From contig CAWKOS010000005.1 in assembly GCA_963851295.1 (NCBI GenBank), positions 62,001 through 126,000 of the forward strand: DNA of 64,000 nucleotides. The letters are read 5' to 3'. Below the pieces are notes generated by a model. That model was not told where the DNA came from. It did no database searches and saw only the letters and a program-made list of their open reading frames with translations. Positions 35,730 to 46,512 of this stretch are shown here, piece after piece (position 1 is the first letter of the stretch; the number at the start of each line of letters is the position of its first letter). This DNA comes from JAOPZW01 sp963851295 (lineage in GTDB: Bacteria; Actinomycetota; Thermoleophilia; Solirubrobacterales; Solirubrobacteraceae). The position numbers and the translations under genes were made by a program.

Positions 35730-36368
35730 ATGGGACGTGACCCCCTGCGCATGTACCTGGTCCTGCGCCGCGGCGCGATCGCGCAGCTGAGCCGCGCCGG
35801 GGCCCTGGCGGGCGCCGCCGCGGTCGCGTGCCTGCGGCGCTTCGAGGCCGATCCGCAGCACGCCGAGACGATCGCGGCGTGGCGCGAGCGCCCCGGGAAG
35901 GTCTGCCTGCGCGCGCGCACGAGCGGGCAGTGGGAGCAGGTCCTGGCCGAGCCGCACGCGCTCGCCGGCGAGGCCGACGGCGAGGCCGTCGTGGCCCTCC
36001 TGCCGCGCCTGCGCTCGCAGCGCGGACCGCTGCTCGAGCGCCTGCAGGCGATGAGCAGCGCGCTCGAGCCGGCGCCCGAGGAGGCGCCGGCGCAGGACGG
36101 GGCGCTGACCTACGCGCTCAACCCGGCGGCGGTCATGAGCTCGGGCAAGACGGTGGCGCAGGTCGCGCACGCCGCCGTGATGGCCGCCGACACGGGCGCG
36201 CTCGAGGACTGGGTCGCCGCGGGCTGCCCCGGCCGCGTGATCGCGCCCGGGGCAGCTACGTTCGCGGCACTCGCGTCGCGGGGGGCTTGCGTCGCGCGAG
36301 TCGTCGACGCCGGGCTCACCGAGGTTGCGCCCGGCACGGTTACGGTCCTCGCACTGCGTCATTCGTAA
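35730..36368 (+). CDS. PTH2-like protein, peptidyl-tRNA hydrolase type 2 domain
   Basis: A 212-residue protein. The C-terminal half (about 125-212) matches PTH2: MSSGKTVAQVAHAAVMAAD is the active-site loop, then VVDAGLTEVAPGTVTVLAL. The N-terminal half (MYLVLRRGAIAQLSRAGALAG, then KVCLRARTSGQWEQVL) looks like a decayed copy of the same fold lacking the GK loop, so the protein may be a tandem PTH2. It would release peptides from peptidyl-tRNA, or have lost that role. ATG at 35751 is an alternative start. It overlaps the FtsX gene end by 10 bp. Confidence 0.78.
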   Translation: MGRDPLRMYLVLRRGAIAQLSRAGALAGAAAVACLRRFEADPQHAETIAAWRERPGKVCLRARTSGQWEQVLAEPHALAGEADGEAVVALLPRLRSQRGPLLERLQAMSSALEPAPEEAPAQDGALTYALNPAAVMSSGKTVAQVAHAAVMAADTGALEDWVAAGCPGRVIAPGAATFAALASRGACVARVVDAGLTEVAPGTVTVLALRHS

Positions 36369-38644
36369 CGCAGCGCCTCCGCGGGCTTGATCGCCGCCGC
36401 CTGCCGCGCCGGGAGCACGCTCGCCACCGTCGTGAAGAGCAGCGCGGCGGGGAACAGGAGCACGATCCACCACCACGGCGGCGCGGTGACGAGGTCAGGA
36501 CCGTCGGTCGGGTTGGTGAGGACCACGAGGGCGTGGAAGACCGGCAGCCCGATGACCACGCCGGCGACCACCGCCACCGAGGCGAGCAGCGTCCCGCCCG
36601 ACGTCACCGCGGCCAGCACCTGGCGCGGCGTGAGCCCGACGACCTTGAAGATCGCGAAGTCGCGCACCCGCTCGCGGATGCTGAGCAGCAGCGTGGTGAG
36701 CAGGTTGACGAGGCCGATGGCGAGCAGCACCGCATCGGTGCCGTAGAGCACCGGCCGCAGGTCGTCGCGCTCCTGGTGGATCTCGTCCTCGGTGGCCTCG
36801 ACGTCGAGGGCGCCGCCGGACGCGCGCACGAGCTGGCGCTGGACGGCGTGCGCGTCGGTGCGGTGGGCGAGCTGCAGCTCGTACTGCACGGGCCCGAAGC
36901 GTGCGAGCGCCGCCGGCGGCACCGAGCGGCGGTCGATGATCGCCGTCCGGGCGTCGTTGTCGGGCTCGATGTAGCGCCCGACGATGCGCAGGTCCAGGCC
37001 CGCGCCCGCGGCCACGAGTCCGAGCCGGTCGCCGACGTGCAGGCCGAGCTTGTCGAGCAGGCCTCGGCCCACGATCGCCTCGCCCGGGCCGGCGAGCATG
37101 CGGCCGTCGCGGATCGCGTACGGGCGGCGCGCGTAGTCGCCGCCGAGCGCCCGGGTCCAGACGTCCACCGTGCTCCCTGGCACCGACGCCGTCGTGCCGT
37201 TCACCGTCGTCGTCCCGGTGACCTCGCCTGCCTGAGCGGCGAGCAGGGCGCGGGTGCGCGCCGGTGAGACGTTGTTGGCGTCGACGAGCAGCTCGTAGGG
37301 CTTCGCGCGCAGCGACGAGTCCTGGATCACGCGCCGGAAGGTGGCCTCGGTCCCGAGCGCCATGACCACGGTCGCCATCGTCAGCGCCAGGGCGGCGATC
37401 GTCATCACCGCGCGCGAGCGGCTGGCGAAGGCGTCCTTGACGCCGAGGACCACCGGCGGCGGCAGGTGCAGCGCCGCGGCGGCGCGCGCCGCACGCGAGG
37501 GCTTCGCGCTCACGCTCGTGCGCCCGAGCGCGATCGCCTCGAGCACGCCGAGGCGCCCGGCCCGCCACGCCGGCAGCGCGGTGAAGAGGCAGACGACGGC
37601 GACGACCCCCACGACGCCGCACGCGATCGTGACCAGCCGCAGGCCGCTCGGGGTGCTCGTGCCGAGCAGGTTGGCGGTCGGCTGGAGGATGAGCGGGCTC
37701 AGCGCGATCCCCAGCGCGGTGCCGGCGATGCTCGCCGCCCCCGCGAGGATCAGGTTCTCGATCACGAACAGCGCGGTCACGCCGCCGGGCGTGAAGCCCG
37801 CGGCCTTGAGCAGCCCGATGTCGCGCCGCGAGGCGAGGATCCGGCCGCCGATGGCGTTGGCGATGATGAAGCCGACGGCGAGCAGCGCGGCGAGGCTGGC
37901 GCTCCCCAGCACCACCGACGAGGTCGAGGTGCGGTCGGTCACGTCCTGGCGGTCCTGCCGCCAGTCCCAGGCGTAGGCCTGGTCGGGCTGGTAGCGGCGG
38001 CGCAGGTCGTCGACGAACGCGCCGCTCGCCGAGCGGTCGCGGAGCTGGAGCTCGAGCAGCGACCCGAAGCGGTTGACGCCCTGCCCGAGGCTCTCGACCG
38101 TCGACCGGCTCGCCCACGACCCGTCGCCGGCCGGGGCGATCGCGAGGCCGACGACGGTCAGCGTCGGGCGGCGGTCGCGGAGGGGGACGGTGAGGCGCTG
38201 CCCGACGTGGAAGCCGTTGTGGCGCGCGTAGCTGCGGTCGAGGACGACCTCGCCGCCGGCACCCGACAGCCAGCGCCCGTCGGTGAGCTTCGGGCGGTCG
38301 ATGCGCGGCCGCCCGTCGACCCCCGCGAGCGTGAGGGGGCGGTTGGCGGGCCGGCTGCGGACGCTGACGCCGACGATCGGGTACGGGCCGTCGGCGGCGC
38401 GCACGCGCGGGTCGCGGGCGAGCGCGCTCGTGTCGACGCGCGCGCCCGGCGAGACGAGGACGTGGACGTCGGCCGCGTTGGTGTCGCGCGCGATCTGCTC
38501 GTAGGGGGCGGCGGCCCCGGCGCGCAGGCTGACGGCAAGCGCGAGCGTGGCCGAGGCGGCGAAGACGATCAGCGCCACGAGCGCGGTCTGCAGCGGCCGG
38601 CTGCGGAGGTTGGCGATCGCGGTGCGGACGAGCAGGCGGGTCAT
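36359..38644 (-). CDS. FtsX-type ABC transporter permease (MacB-like, two-module)
   Basis: A 761-residue permease with an N-terminal membrane helix (about 16-38), a large extracytoplasmic domain, three helices near 240-350, a second N-terminal-type helix near 410, a second extracytoplasmic domain and a last set of three helices (about 635-750). FKVVGLTPRQVLAAVTSGGTLL is the conserved FtsX segment. Two FtsX modules in one chain are typical of actinobacterial exporters or cell-wall regulators. It works with the ATPase 3 nt upstream. Confidence 0.9.
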   Translation of the reverse strand: MTRLLVRTAIANLRSRPLQTALVALIVFAASATLALAVSLRAGAAAPYEQIARDTNAADVHVLVSPGARVDTSALARDPRVRAADGPYPIVGVSVRSRPANRPLTLAGVDGRPRIDRPKLTDGRWLSGAGGEVVLDRSYARHNGFHVGQRLTVPLRDRRPTLTVVGLAIAPAGDGSWASRSTVESLGQGVNRFGSLLELQLRDRSASGAFVDDLRRRYQPDQAYAWDWRQDRQDVTDRTSTSSVVLGSASLAALLAVGFIIANAIGGRILASRRDIGLLKAAGFTPGGVTALFVIENLILAGAASIAGTALGIALSPLILQPTANLLGTSTPSGLRLVTIACGVVGVVAVVCLFTALPAWRAGRLGVLEAIALGRTSVSAKPSRAARAAAALHLPPPVVLGVKDAFASRSRAVMTIAALALTMATVVMALGTEATFRRVIQDSSLRAKPYELLVDANNVSPARTRALLAAQAGEVTGTTTVNGTTASVPGSTVDVWTRALGGDYARRPYAIRDGRMLAGPGEAIVGRGLLDKLGLHVGDRLGLVAAGAGLDLRIVGRYIEPDNDARTAIIDRRSVPPAALARFGPVQYELQLAHRTDAHAVQRQLVRASGGALDVEATEDEIHQERDDLRPVLYGTDAVLLAIGLVNLLTTLLLSIRERVRDFAIFKVVGLTPRQVLAAVTSGGTLLASVAVVAGVVIGLPVFHALVVLTNPTDGPDLVTAPPWWWIVLLFPAALLFTTVASVLPARQAAAIKPAEALRYE

Positions 38645-38647
38645 GGC

Positions 38648-39385
38648 TCAGACCTCCAGGCGCACCAGCTGGCTGGCGAGCGCGGCCGGGTCGCGGTCGC
38701 CGCTCAGGCGCGTCTCCTCGGAGACCGCCCCGTCGCGCATGTGGATGACGCGGTCGGCGGCGCTGGCCACGCGCGCGTCGTGCGTGACGAGCACGATCGT
38801 CTGGCCGCGCTCGTGGTGGCGGCGCAGCAGGGCGAGGACCTCGCGCGTGCTCTGGCTGTCGAGGTTGCCGGTCGGCTCGTCGGCCAGAAGCAGCGTGGGG
38901 CGGTTGACGAGCGCCCGTGCGATCGCGACGCGCTGCTGCTGGCCGCCCGAGATGCGGTTGGGCACCGCGCCGGCGACCTCCTCGATGGCGAGGTCGGAGA
39001 GCAGCTCGCGGCGCCGGGCGCGCGCCTCACGCGACGACAGCCCGGCCAGTAGCGCGGGCAGCTCGACGTTGTCGGCGACGGTGAGGTTGGAGATCAGGTT
39101 GAAGAACTGGAAGACGAAGCCGACCTCGCGGCGACGCAGCAGCGCCCACGCCGCCTCGCCGAGTCCGTCGACGCGCTCGCCCTTGAGGTGGACCTCGCCC
39201 GCGGTCGGCCGATCGAGGCCGCCGAGGAGGTGCAGCAGGGTCGACTTGCCGCAGCCGGAGGGGCCCATGACGCTGACGAACTCGCCCTCGTCGATGGCGA
39301 GGTCGACGCCCCGCAGCGCAGCCACGGCCGCGCCGTCGGCGTCGAAGGTGCGCTCGAGCGCCTTGGTGACCAGGACCTGCGTCAT
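38648..39385 (-). CDS. ABC transporter ATP-binding protein (LolD/MacB type)
   Basis: A 245-residue ATPase for the FtsX-type permease. Walker A MGPSGCGKSTLLHLLG, Q-loop FQFFNLISNLT, signature ISGGQQQRVAIARAL, Walker B LLLADEPTGNLD and switch His VTHDARVAS are all present; the spacing is that of LolD/MacB/FtsE-like enzymes. ATGA overlap with the padR-type gene makes regulator, ATPase and permease one operon. Substrate unknown; drug or lipid export or wall control are possible. Confidence 0.93.
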   Translation of the reverse strand: MTQVLVTKALERTFDADGAAVAALRGVDLAIDEGEFVSVMGPSGCGKSTLLHLLGGLDRPTAGEVHLKGERVDGLGEAAWALLRRREVGFVFQFFNLISNLTVADNVELPALLAGLSSREARARRRELLSDLAIEEVAGAVPNRISGGQQQRVAIARALVNRPTLLLADEPTGNLDSQSTREVLALLRRHHERGQTIVLVTHDARVASAADRVIHMRDGAVSEETRLSGDRDPAALASQLVRLEV

Positions 39386-39897
39386 GACGTGACCTCCGTC
39401 AGTCGCTCCTCGCAGAGCGCGAGCCATTTCAGATCGGCCTCCAGATGCAGCGCCGCGCCCTCGATGAGCAGCGCCTCGGCGGCGTCGCCGTTGGCGGCGG
39501 CCGTGAGGCGATCGAGGTCGCGCAGCGCCTGGAGGTACTCGCTGCGCTGGCGCTCGATGAGCGCCCGCGGGTCGGCGATGCCCGCGCGGCCGGCGAGCAC
39601 CAGCTTCATGAAGAACTCGTCGCGCAGGCGGGTGCCCGGGGTCGGCTGGGCCACCCACTCGTCGAGCGCGGCCCGGCCCTCGTCGGTCAGCCGGTACACG
39701 CGCTTGTTGGGCCGGCTGTCCTGCGCGACGCGATCGGCGTCGACCAGGCCGTCGCGCTCCAGGCGCGCCAGCGAGGTGTAGATCTGGCCCGTGTTCAGCG
39801 GCGGCAGGGCGGCCCCGAAGTGCTGCTCGAGCTCGCGCTTGAGCTCGTAGCCGTGGGCTGGGGCGGTCGCGAGCATGGCCAGAATCGGGAACTTCAT
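39382..39897 (-). CDS. PadR-family transcriptional regulator
   Basis: A 171-residue regulator with the PadR winged helix: MKFPILAMLATAPAHGYELKRELE, then GQIYTSLARLERDGLV (recognition helix) and the wing KRVYRLTDEGRAAL. A C-terminal dimerisation helix follows. It heads the ABC exporter operon and probably represses it, being released by the exporter's substrate. The palindrome centred on TATATA just upstream of the start is the likely operator. Confidence 0.93.
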   Translation of the reverse strand: MKFPILAMLATAPAHGYELKRELEQHFGAALPPLNTGQIYTSLARLERDGLVDADRVAQDSRPNKRVYRLTDEGRAALDEWVAQPTPGTRLRDEFFMKLVLAGRAGIADPRALIERQRSEYLQALRDLDRLTAAANGDAAEALLIEGAALHLEADLKWLALCEERLTEVTS

Positions 39898-39900
39898 CGC

Positions 39901-39930
39901 TAGCTACCCGGTATATATACCCGCTATCTA
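39901..39930. promoter_or_regulatory. PadR operator-like palindrome
   Basis: A perfect 12-bp core GGTATATATACC extends to an imperfect 30-bp dyad with outer TAG and CTA ends. It is only 4 bp from the PadR start, and its A/T-rich core stands out in this GC-rich sequence. It may include the -10 region, so repressor and polymerase would compete. Confidence 0.7.
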
Positions 39931-39974
39931 GGAACCCTGTCAACCCCGATGGCCCCGGGGATTTCAGCCCCGAG

Positions 39975-40964
39975 TCATCCCGGCACGGGCGGTGCGCAGA
40001 GATCGGGGCGGTTCGGCCGGTTGAGGCCCCGCTGCAGGCTGACGAACGCCGGGACGCCCAGGATCAGCGGGATCCAGAACTGAATGACCCGGTAGGCGAG
40101 GACCGCCGCGACGGCCGGCGCGAGGCCGACGCCGTAGACGACGAGCGTCCCGACGAGGCCGCCCTCGATGCCGCCCAGCCCTCCCGGCAGCGGCAGCAGC
40201 CCGCCGAGCTGGCCGATGAGGTAGCCCATGAGCACCACGGTCAGCGGCGGCGCCGGGCCGAAGGCGCGGAAGCACACCCACAGCACGACGTTGTCGAAGG
40301 CCCAGTAGCCCAGCGAGCCGAGGATCACCGCGGGGTCGCCGCGGCGCAGGAGCGCGAGCGCCTCGCGCACGCCGTCGGCGAGCGCCTGGGCGCGGCGGGC
40401 CAGCACGTCCGGCAGGAGGGCGACGCCGGCCAGGACGAGGAGCGCCAGCGCGGCGGGGAGGATCGTCAGCGCCGGCGACAGCGACGGCCCGACCCCGAGC
40501 CACATCGCGGTGCCGATCACCGCGACGGCGGCGAAGTTCGCCGCGGACTTGATGAGGAAGAAGGCGATCGTGCGCCGCGCGATCAGGTCGCCGGGCATGC
40601 CGCCGCGGCGCAGCGCCCACACGCCGAGGGCCAGGCCGCCGAGGCCGCCCGCGGGCACGAGCGAGCCGACGCCGAGCTCCGACAACCCGAGCTCGGCGCT
40701 CGTGCGCCTGGCCATGTGCGAGCAGAAGACGGGGCGGAACATGACCACGTAGCTCAGGCACGAGGCGACCTCGAGGACGACCCCGAGCACGAGCCACGCG
40801 GGGTCGGCGCCCGCGAGCTTGTCGCGCACCTCCCCCAGACCGGGGGCGAGCAGCGCGACGAGCCCGACCGCGACGAACGCGGCGAGGACCTCCAGCACGC
40901 GCCGGCGCAGCTTGCGGGCGTCCAGCTCGTCGGGAAGCTCGAGGCGGGGCTGATCCGTGCTCAC
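39975..40964 (-). CDS. Flippase-like membrane protein (UPF0104 / LPG synthase TM domain)
   Basis: A 329-residue integral membrane protein with about eight hydrophobic segments. Conserved features of the UPF0104 family include SLVPAGGLGGLALGVWAL near residue 105 and GYLIGQLGGLLPLPGGLGGIEGGL near residue 250. Members act as lipid flippases or transporters, including the membrane half of lysyl-phosphatidylglycerol synthase; no aminoacyl transferase domain is present here. The GTG start overlaps the peroxidase stop (GTGA), so the two are cotranscribed. The lipid handled is unknown. Confidence 0.85.
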   Translation of the reverse strand: MSTDQPRLELPDELDARKLRRRVLEVLAAFVAVGLVALLAPGLGEVRDKLAGADPAWLVLGVVLEVASCLSYVVMFRPVFCSHMARRTSAELGLSELGVGSLVPAGGLGGLALGVWALRRGGMPGDLIARRTIAFFLIKSAANFAAVAVIGTAMWLGVGPSLSPALTILPAALALLVLAGVALLPDVLARRAQALADGVREALALLRRGDPAVILGSLGYWAFDNVVLWVCFRAFGPAPPLTVVLMGYLIGQLGGLLPLPGGLGGIEGGLVGTLVVYGVGLAPAVAAVLAYRVIQFWIPLILGVPAFVSLQRGLNRPNRPDLCAPPVPG

Positions 40965-42289
40965 GAAGCGCCGGCGAGCAGGTCGAGCGCGGTGAAGCGC
41001 TCGCCCGCGGCGGGCAGGGTCGGCTCCCACGCCGGGTCCAGGGCGCGGTAGGACTCGGGGTCGCCGTCGAGCATGGCGAGCAGGACCTCGGCCACGAGCC
41101 GCCCGCCGACCTCGCCGAGCCGGTCGCCGTCGCCGCGCACGTCGGCCTCGCGCAGGATGTAGAGCCACAGCGGCGTCTCGTCGTCCCAGCCGTGGGCGCC
41201 GAGGCCGACCTCCTCGCGCGCGAGCGGCTCGATCCCCATCGTCCGCGCGATCGCCTCGCCGGACGGCAGCCCGATCGCGGCCCCGCGCTGCAGGTCGCGC
41301 GCGGCCAGCGAGTGGTAGGCGTCGACGTCGACGTCGCCGGTGATCGCCACCGGCAGGGCGATGAGCGAGTGCGCGAGGCGGCCGGTCATCCGCCGCGCCC
41401 GCTGCGCGCCGTCGCCGAAGAGCAGCCTCCAGTCGACGCGGTGCTCGTCGGCAACCGGGCGGAAGCCGACGAGCTCGGGGAAGACCCCGTACTCGCCGCC
41501 GCCCTCCTGCAGGCGGTAGCGGTGACGGACCTGGCCGTGGCCGTAGCGGAAGGCCGCGTCGGCGAACTCGAAGGGGATGATCGGCTGCCCGTCGGGGCGC
41601 CAGCAGCGCCGCCGCGGGTCCTTGACCTCCTCGACGAGCTCGCGTCCCACGAGCTCGGGCAGGAAGTCCTCGACGATGACCCACTGGAAGTGCCACATGG
41701 TCGCCCGCCGCGCGGCGTCGAAGCACTCCGCCTCGTCGACGCCGTCCTCGCGCAGCCGGTCGACGATCCGGTTGTGCGCGCCGATCAGCGCGACGTGCAG
41801 CTGGGAGATGAAGACGTGGACGTCGTTGCGCGGATCGCCGAGCAGCGCGATCCCCTGCGCGTTGCGCGGGACGTCGCCGTCGCCGGCGAGCAGCTTCGCC
41901 GGGTCGGTCGCGTCGTAGAGGTAGGGCGCGGCGACCGGCCCGGCGCCGTACAGGCACTCGAGGTTGGCGCGCGGCGAGCGGAAGTTGGCGATCGTCGTCG
42001 CGTCGGCGTGCGGGCCGATCGGCGAGCGGTCGGCGGTGATGTCGTGGGCGATGAACTGGCCGAAGAACGGCCACCCGGCCGCCGCGCGGCCCTCCGCGCC
42101 CGGATCGTCGCCGCCGTCGCACATGCCGCCGGCGGCGCCGAGGGCCAGCAGCGCCTGCTGGTCGCCGCCGAGCGCGGGTAGGTCACCGAACGCGCGCCCG
42201 TAGCGTCCCTCGACCGGAGCCAGCGGCCTGTCGATCGGACGATCGGGGGCCAGGCAGTGGTCGCGGACCGGGTGGGCGAGCGCGGACAC
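40961..42289 (-). CDS. Animal-type heme peroxidase (peroxinectin/cyclooxygenase superfamily)
   Basis: A 442-residue heme enzyme without an evident signal peptide. The distal His is His82 in WPFFGQFIAHDIT, followed by the Ca-site-like segment; the proximal His lies in FRYGHGQVRHRYRL near residue 248, and LHVALIGAHNRIVDRL is a conserved helix. Bacterial members oxidise halides, phenols or fatty acids. Coupling with a lipid flippase-like gene hints at a membrane lipid or oxidant-defence role (inference). GTG start. Confidence 0.88.
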   Translation of the reverse strand: MSALAHPVRDHCLAPDRPIDRPLAPVEGRYGRAFGDLPALGGDQQALLALGAAGGMCDGGDDPGAEGRAAAGWPFFGQFIAHDITADRSPIGPHADATTIANFRSPRANLECLYGAGPVAAPYLYDATDPAKLLAGDGDVPRNAQGIALLGDPRNDVHVFISQLHVALIGAHNRIVDRLREDGVDEAECFDAARRATMWHFQWVIVEDFLPELVGRELVEEVKDPRRRCWRPDGQPIIPFEFADAAFRYGHGQVRHRYRLQEGGGEYGVFPELVGFRPVADEHRVDWRLLFGDGAQRARRMTGRLAHSLIALPVAITGDVDVDAYHSLAARDLQRGAAIGLPSGEAIARTMGIEPLAREEVGLGAHGWDDETPLWLYILREADVRGDGDRLGEVGGRLVAEVLLAMLDGDPESYRALDPAWEPTLPAAGERFTALDLLAGAS

Positions 42290-42328
42290 GAGGGATCGAG
42301 CGTACCGACCCGAGTTGGCGCGTCGGCG

Positions 42329-43513
42329 CTACACAAGCCGCTCGTAGAGCGCAGCCGTCTCGCGCGCGATCGCGCCCCACGCGAAGCGCTCGACGGCGCG
42401 CGCCCGGCCCGCGCGGCCCATCTCGGCCGCGGCCGCCGGGTTGCGCACGACCTCGTTGAGGCGCTCGGCGAAGGTCGCCGCGAAGACCGCCGGCTCGCGC
42501 GGCTCGCCGGTGGCGTCGTCGCCGGGGTCGATGGGCACGAGCAGGCCGGTGATCCCGTCCTGGACGACCTCGACGATCCCGCCGGTCGCCGTCGCGACGA
42601 CCGCGGTCTCGCACGCCATCGCCTCGAGGTTGACGATCCCCAGCGGCTCGTAGATCGACGGGCAGGCGAAGACCGTCGCGTGGCTGAGGATCTGGATGAC
42701 CTCGGGCTTGGGGAGCATCTCGGCCAGCCAGATCACGTTGTCGCGCTGCTCCTCGAGCGCCTGCACCCTGGCCGCCACGTCGGCGCCGATCTCGGGCGTG
42801 TCGGGCGCGCCGGCGCAGAGCACGAGCTGGGCCTCGGGGTCGACCTGCGCCATCGCCTCGAGCAGGTGCGAGACGCCCTTCTGGCGCGTGATGCGCCCAA
42901 CGAAGACGATCGTGGGCGCGTCGGGGTCGATGCCGTGGCGCTCGAGGGCGTCGGTGCCCGGATCGGGCGCGTACTCCTCGGTGTCGATGCCGTTGTAGAT
43001 CACCGACACGCGGGCCGGATCGACCGCCGGGTAGGCGGTGAGCAGGTCGATGGACATGCCCTCGGAGACCGCGACGATCGCGTCGGCGGCCTCGAGCGCC
43101 GTGCGCTCGCAGAACGACGACAGCGCGTAGCCGCCACCGAGCTGCTCGGCCTTCCACGGGCGCAGCGGCTCGAGCGAGTGCACGGTCGCCACGTGCGGGA
43201 CGTCGTGGACGAGCTTGCTCAGGTGGCCGCCGAGGTTGGCGTACCACGTGTGGCTGTGGACGACGTCGGCCTCGCTCGTGCCGGCGGCCATCGTCAGGTC
43301 GATCGACACCGCGCGCAGGGCGGCGAGCTCGGGCGCGGAGCCGGCGAGCGCGTCCCACGCCTCATGGCCGATCGCGCCGTCGCGATCGGCGCCCCAGGCG
43401 TGGACGTCGACGTCGATCAGCGCGCGTAGCTCGCGCGCCAGGTACTCGACGTGGACGCCGGCCCCGCCGTAGACGTCGGGCGGGTACTCGCGCGTGAGGA
43501 GCGCGACCCTCAC
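42329..43513 (-). CDS. GT4 glycogen/alpha-maltose-1-phosphate synthase (GlgM-like)
   Basis: A 394-residue GT-B glycosyltransferase of family GT4. The N-terminus LTREYPPDVYGGAGVHVEYL contains the ADP-glucose loop; FVGRITRQKGVSHLLEAM and the catalytic EX7E-type segment ACPSIYEPLGIVNLEAMAC follow. It belongs to the corynebacterial-type glycogen synthase group, shown in mycobacteria to make maltose-1-phosphate from ADP-glucose and glucose-1-phosphate. GTGA overlap with glgC confirms shared use of ADP-glucose. The downstream maltosyltransferase GlgE is not in the window. Confidence 0.9.
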   Translation of the reverse strand: MRVALLTREYPPDVYGGAGVHVEYLARELRALIDVDVHAWGADRDGAIGHEAWDALAGSAPELAALRAVSIDLTMAAGTSEADVVHSHTWYANLGGHLSKLVHDVPHVATVHSLEPLRPWKAEQLGGGYALSSFCERTALEAADAIVAVSEGMSIDLLTAYPAVDPARVSVIYNGIDTEEYAPDPGTDALERHGIDPDAPTIVFVGRITRQKGVSHLLEAMAQVDPEAQLVLCAGAPDTPEIGADVAARVQALEEQRDNVIWLAEMLPKPEVIQILSHATVFACPSIYEPLGIVNLEAMACETAVVATATGGIVEVVQDGITGLLVPIDPGDDATGEPREPAVFAATFAERLNEVVRNPAAAAEMGRAGRARAVERFAWGAIARETAALYERLV

Positions 43514-44741
43514 GCCGGCACCGTCGCGCCCTTGGGGATGACGATCACGCCGTTGGCCGACATCGTGAAGCGTTCGCGGTCGGCCTCGGGGTCGACGCCG
43601 ACCTGCGCCCCCTCGGCGATGCGGACGTTCTTGTCGACGATCGCGCGCTTGACGACCGCGTTGCGCCCGACGTCGACGCCCTGCATGAGCACGGAGCCCT
43701 CGACCTGCGCGTAGGAGTGCACGTGCACGCCGGGTGAGAGCACCGAGCGGCGGACGGTGCCGCCCGAGATCACGACGCCCGCGCAGACCATCGAGTCCAG
43801 GGCCTGCCCGCGGCGCCCGTCCTCGTCGTCGAAGACGAACTTCGCCGGCGGCAGCGGATCGGGCCAGGTGAGGATCGGCCACTCCTGGTTGTAGAGGTTG
43901 AACTCAGGCTCGACGGAGATGAGGTCGATGTGCGCGTCGTAGAAGGCGTCGAGCGTCCCGACGTCGCGCCAGTAGCCGCGCTCGACCTCGCTGGCCCCAG
44001 GGACCTCGTTGCGCGAGAAGTCGTAGACGTGGGCCTCGCCGCGCTCGACGAGCGCCGGCACGATGTTGCCCCCCATGTCGTGCTTGGAGGTCTCGTCCTC
44101 GGCGTCGCGCGTGACCGCGTCGATGAGCGCGTCGGCGCTGAACACGTAATTGCCCATCGAGGCGAAGACCTGGTCGGGCGCGTCGGCCAGCCCGACGGCG
44201 TCGGTGGGCTTCTCGCGGAAGGCGGAGATGGTCTGCCCGTCGGACGCCGTCTCGATGACGCCGAACTGGTCGGCCTCCGCGAGCGGCGCGCGCAGCGCGG
44301 CCACGGTGACCGCGGCCCCGCTCTCGATGTGCTGGTCGACCATCTGGCGCGGGTCCATGCGGTAGATGTGGTCGGCGCCGAAGACGGCGACGATCTTGGG
44401 GCGCTCGTCGTAGAGCAGGTTGAGGTTCTGGTAGATCGCGTCGGCCGAGCCCAGGAACCAGCGCGGGCCGCGGCGCATCTGCGCGGGCACCGGGGCGACG
44501 TAGTTGCCCAGCAGCGGCGACAGGCGCCACGTGGTCGAGATGTGGCGGTCCAGCGAGTGGCTCTTGTACTGGGTGAGGACGACGATCTGGCGATAGCCGG
44601 CGTTGACGAGGTTCGAGAGCGCGAAGTCGATGAGGCGGTAGTTCCCCCCGAAGGGCACCGCGGGCTTGGCGCGGTCGGCGGTCAGCGGCGCCAGGCGCTT
44701 GCCCTCGCCGCCGGCCAGCACGATCCCGAAGACGTCAGGCA

Positions 44742-44742
<1 letters not shown>
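43510..44742 (-). CDS. glgC: Glucose-1-phosphate adenylyltransferase
   Basis: A 410-residue enzyme that makes ADP-glucose, the committed donor for glucan synthesis. The nucleotidyltransferase part starts with LAGGEGKRLAPLTADRAKPA; HIYRMDPRQMVDQH and a GNYVFSADALI segment are typical, and a C-terminal left-handed beta-helix (GVVISGGTVRRSVLSPGV and following) completes the fold. Start and stop overlap by one base with pgm (TGATG). It takes glucose-1-phosphate from Pgm and feeds the GT4 enzyme. Confidence 0.95.
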
Positions 44743-46373
<1,631 letters not shown>

Positions 46374-46500
46374 GAGCCGCTCACGTACCCGCAGGGGTCG
46401 GGGGCGACTCCGCCGGCCGGGCAGCGAGGTGGGGCCACGGCGTACACATAGCGTCTGGGCGCCATCGCGCGCAAGGGCATTCGGCGCCGATCGGGGCGCG

Positions 46501-46506
46501 TATCCT
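46501..46506 (+). promoter_or_regulatory. Putative -10 box of the PfkB kinase gene
   Basis: TATCCT, 6 nt before the ATC at 46513, in the same geometry as other leaderless genes in this window. Confidence 0.45.
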
Positions 46507-46512
46507 CGCGCC

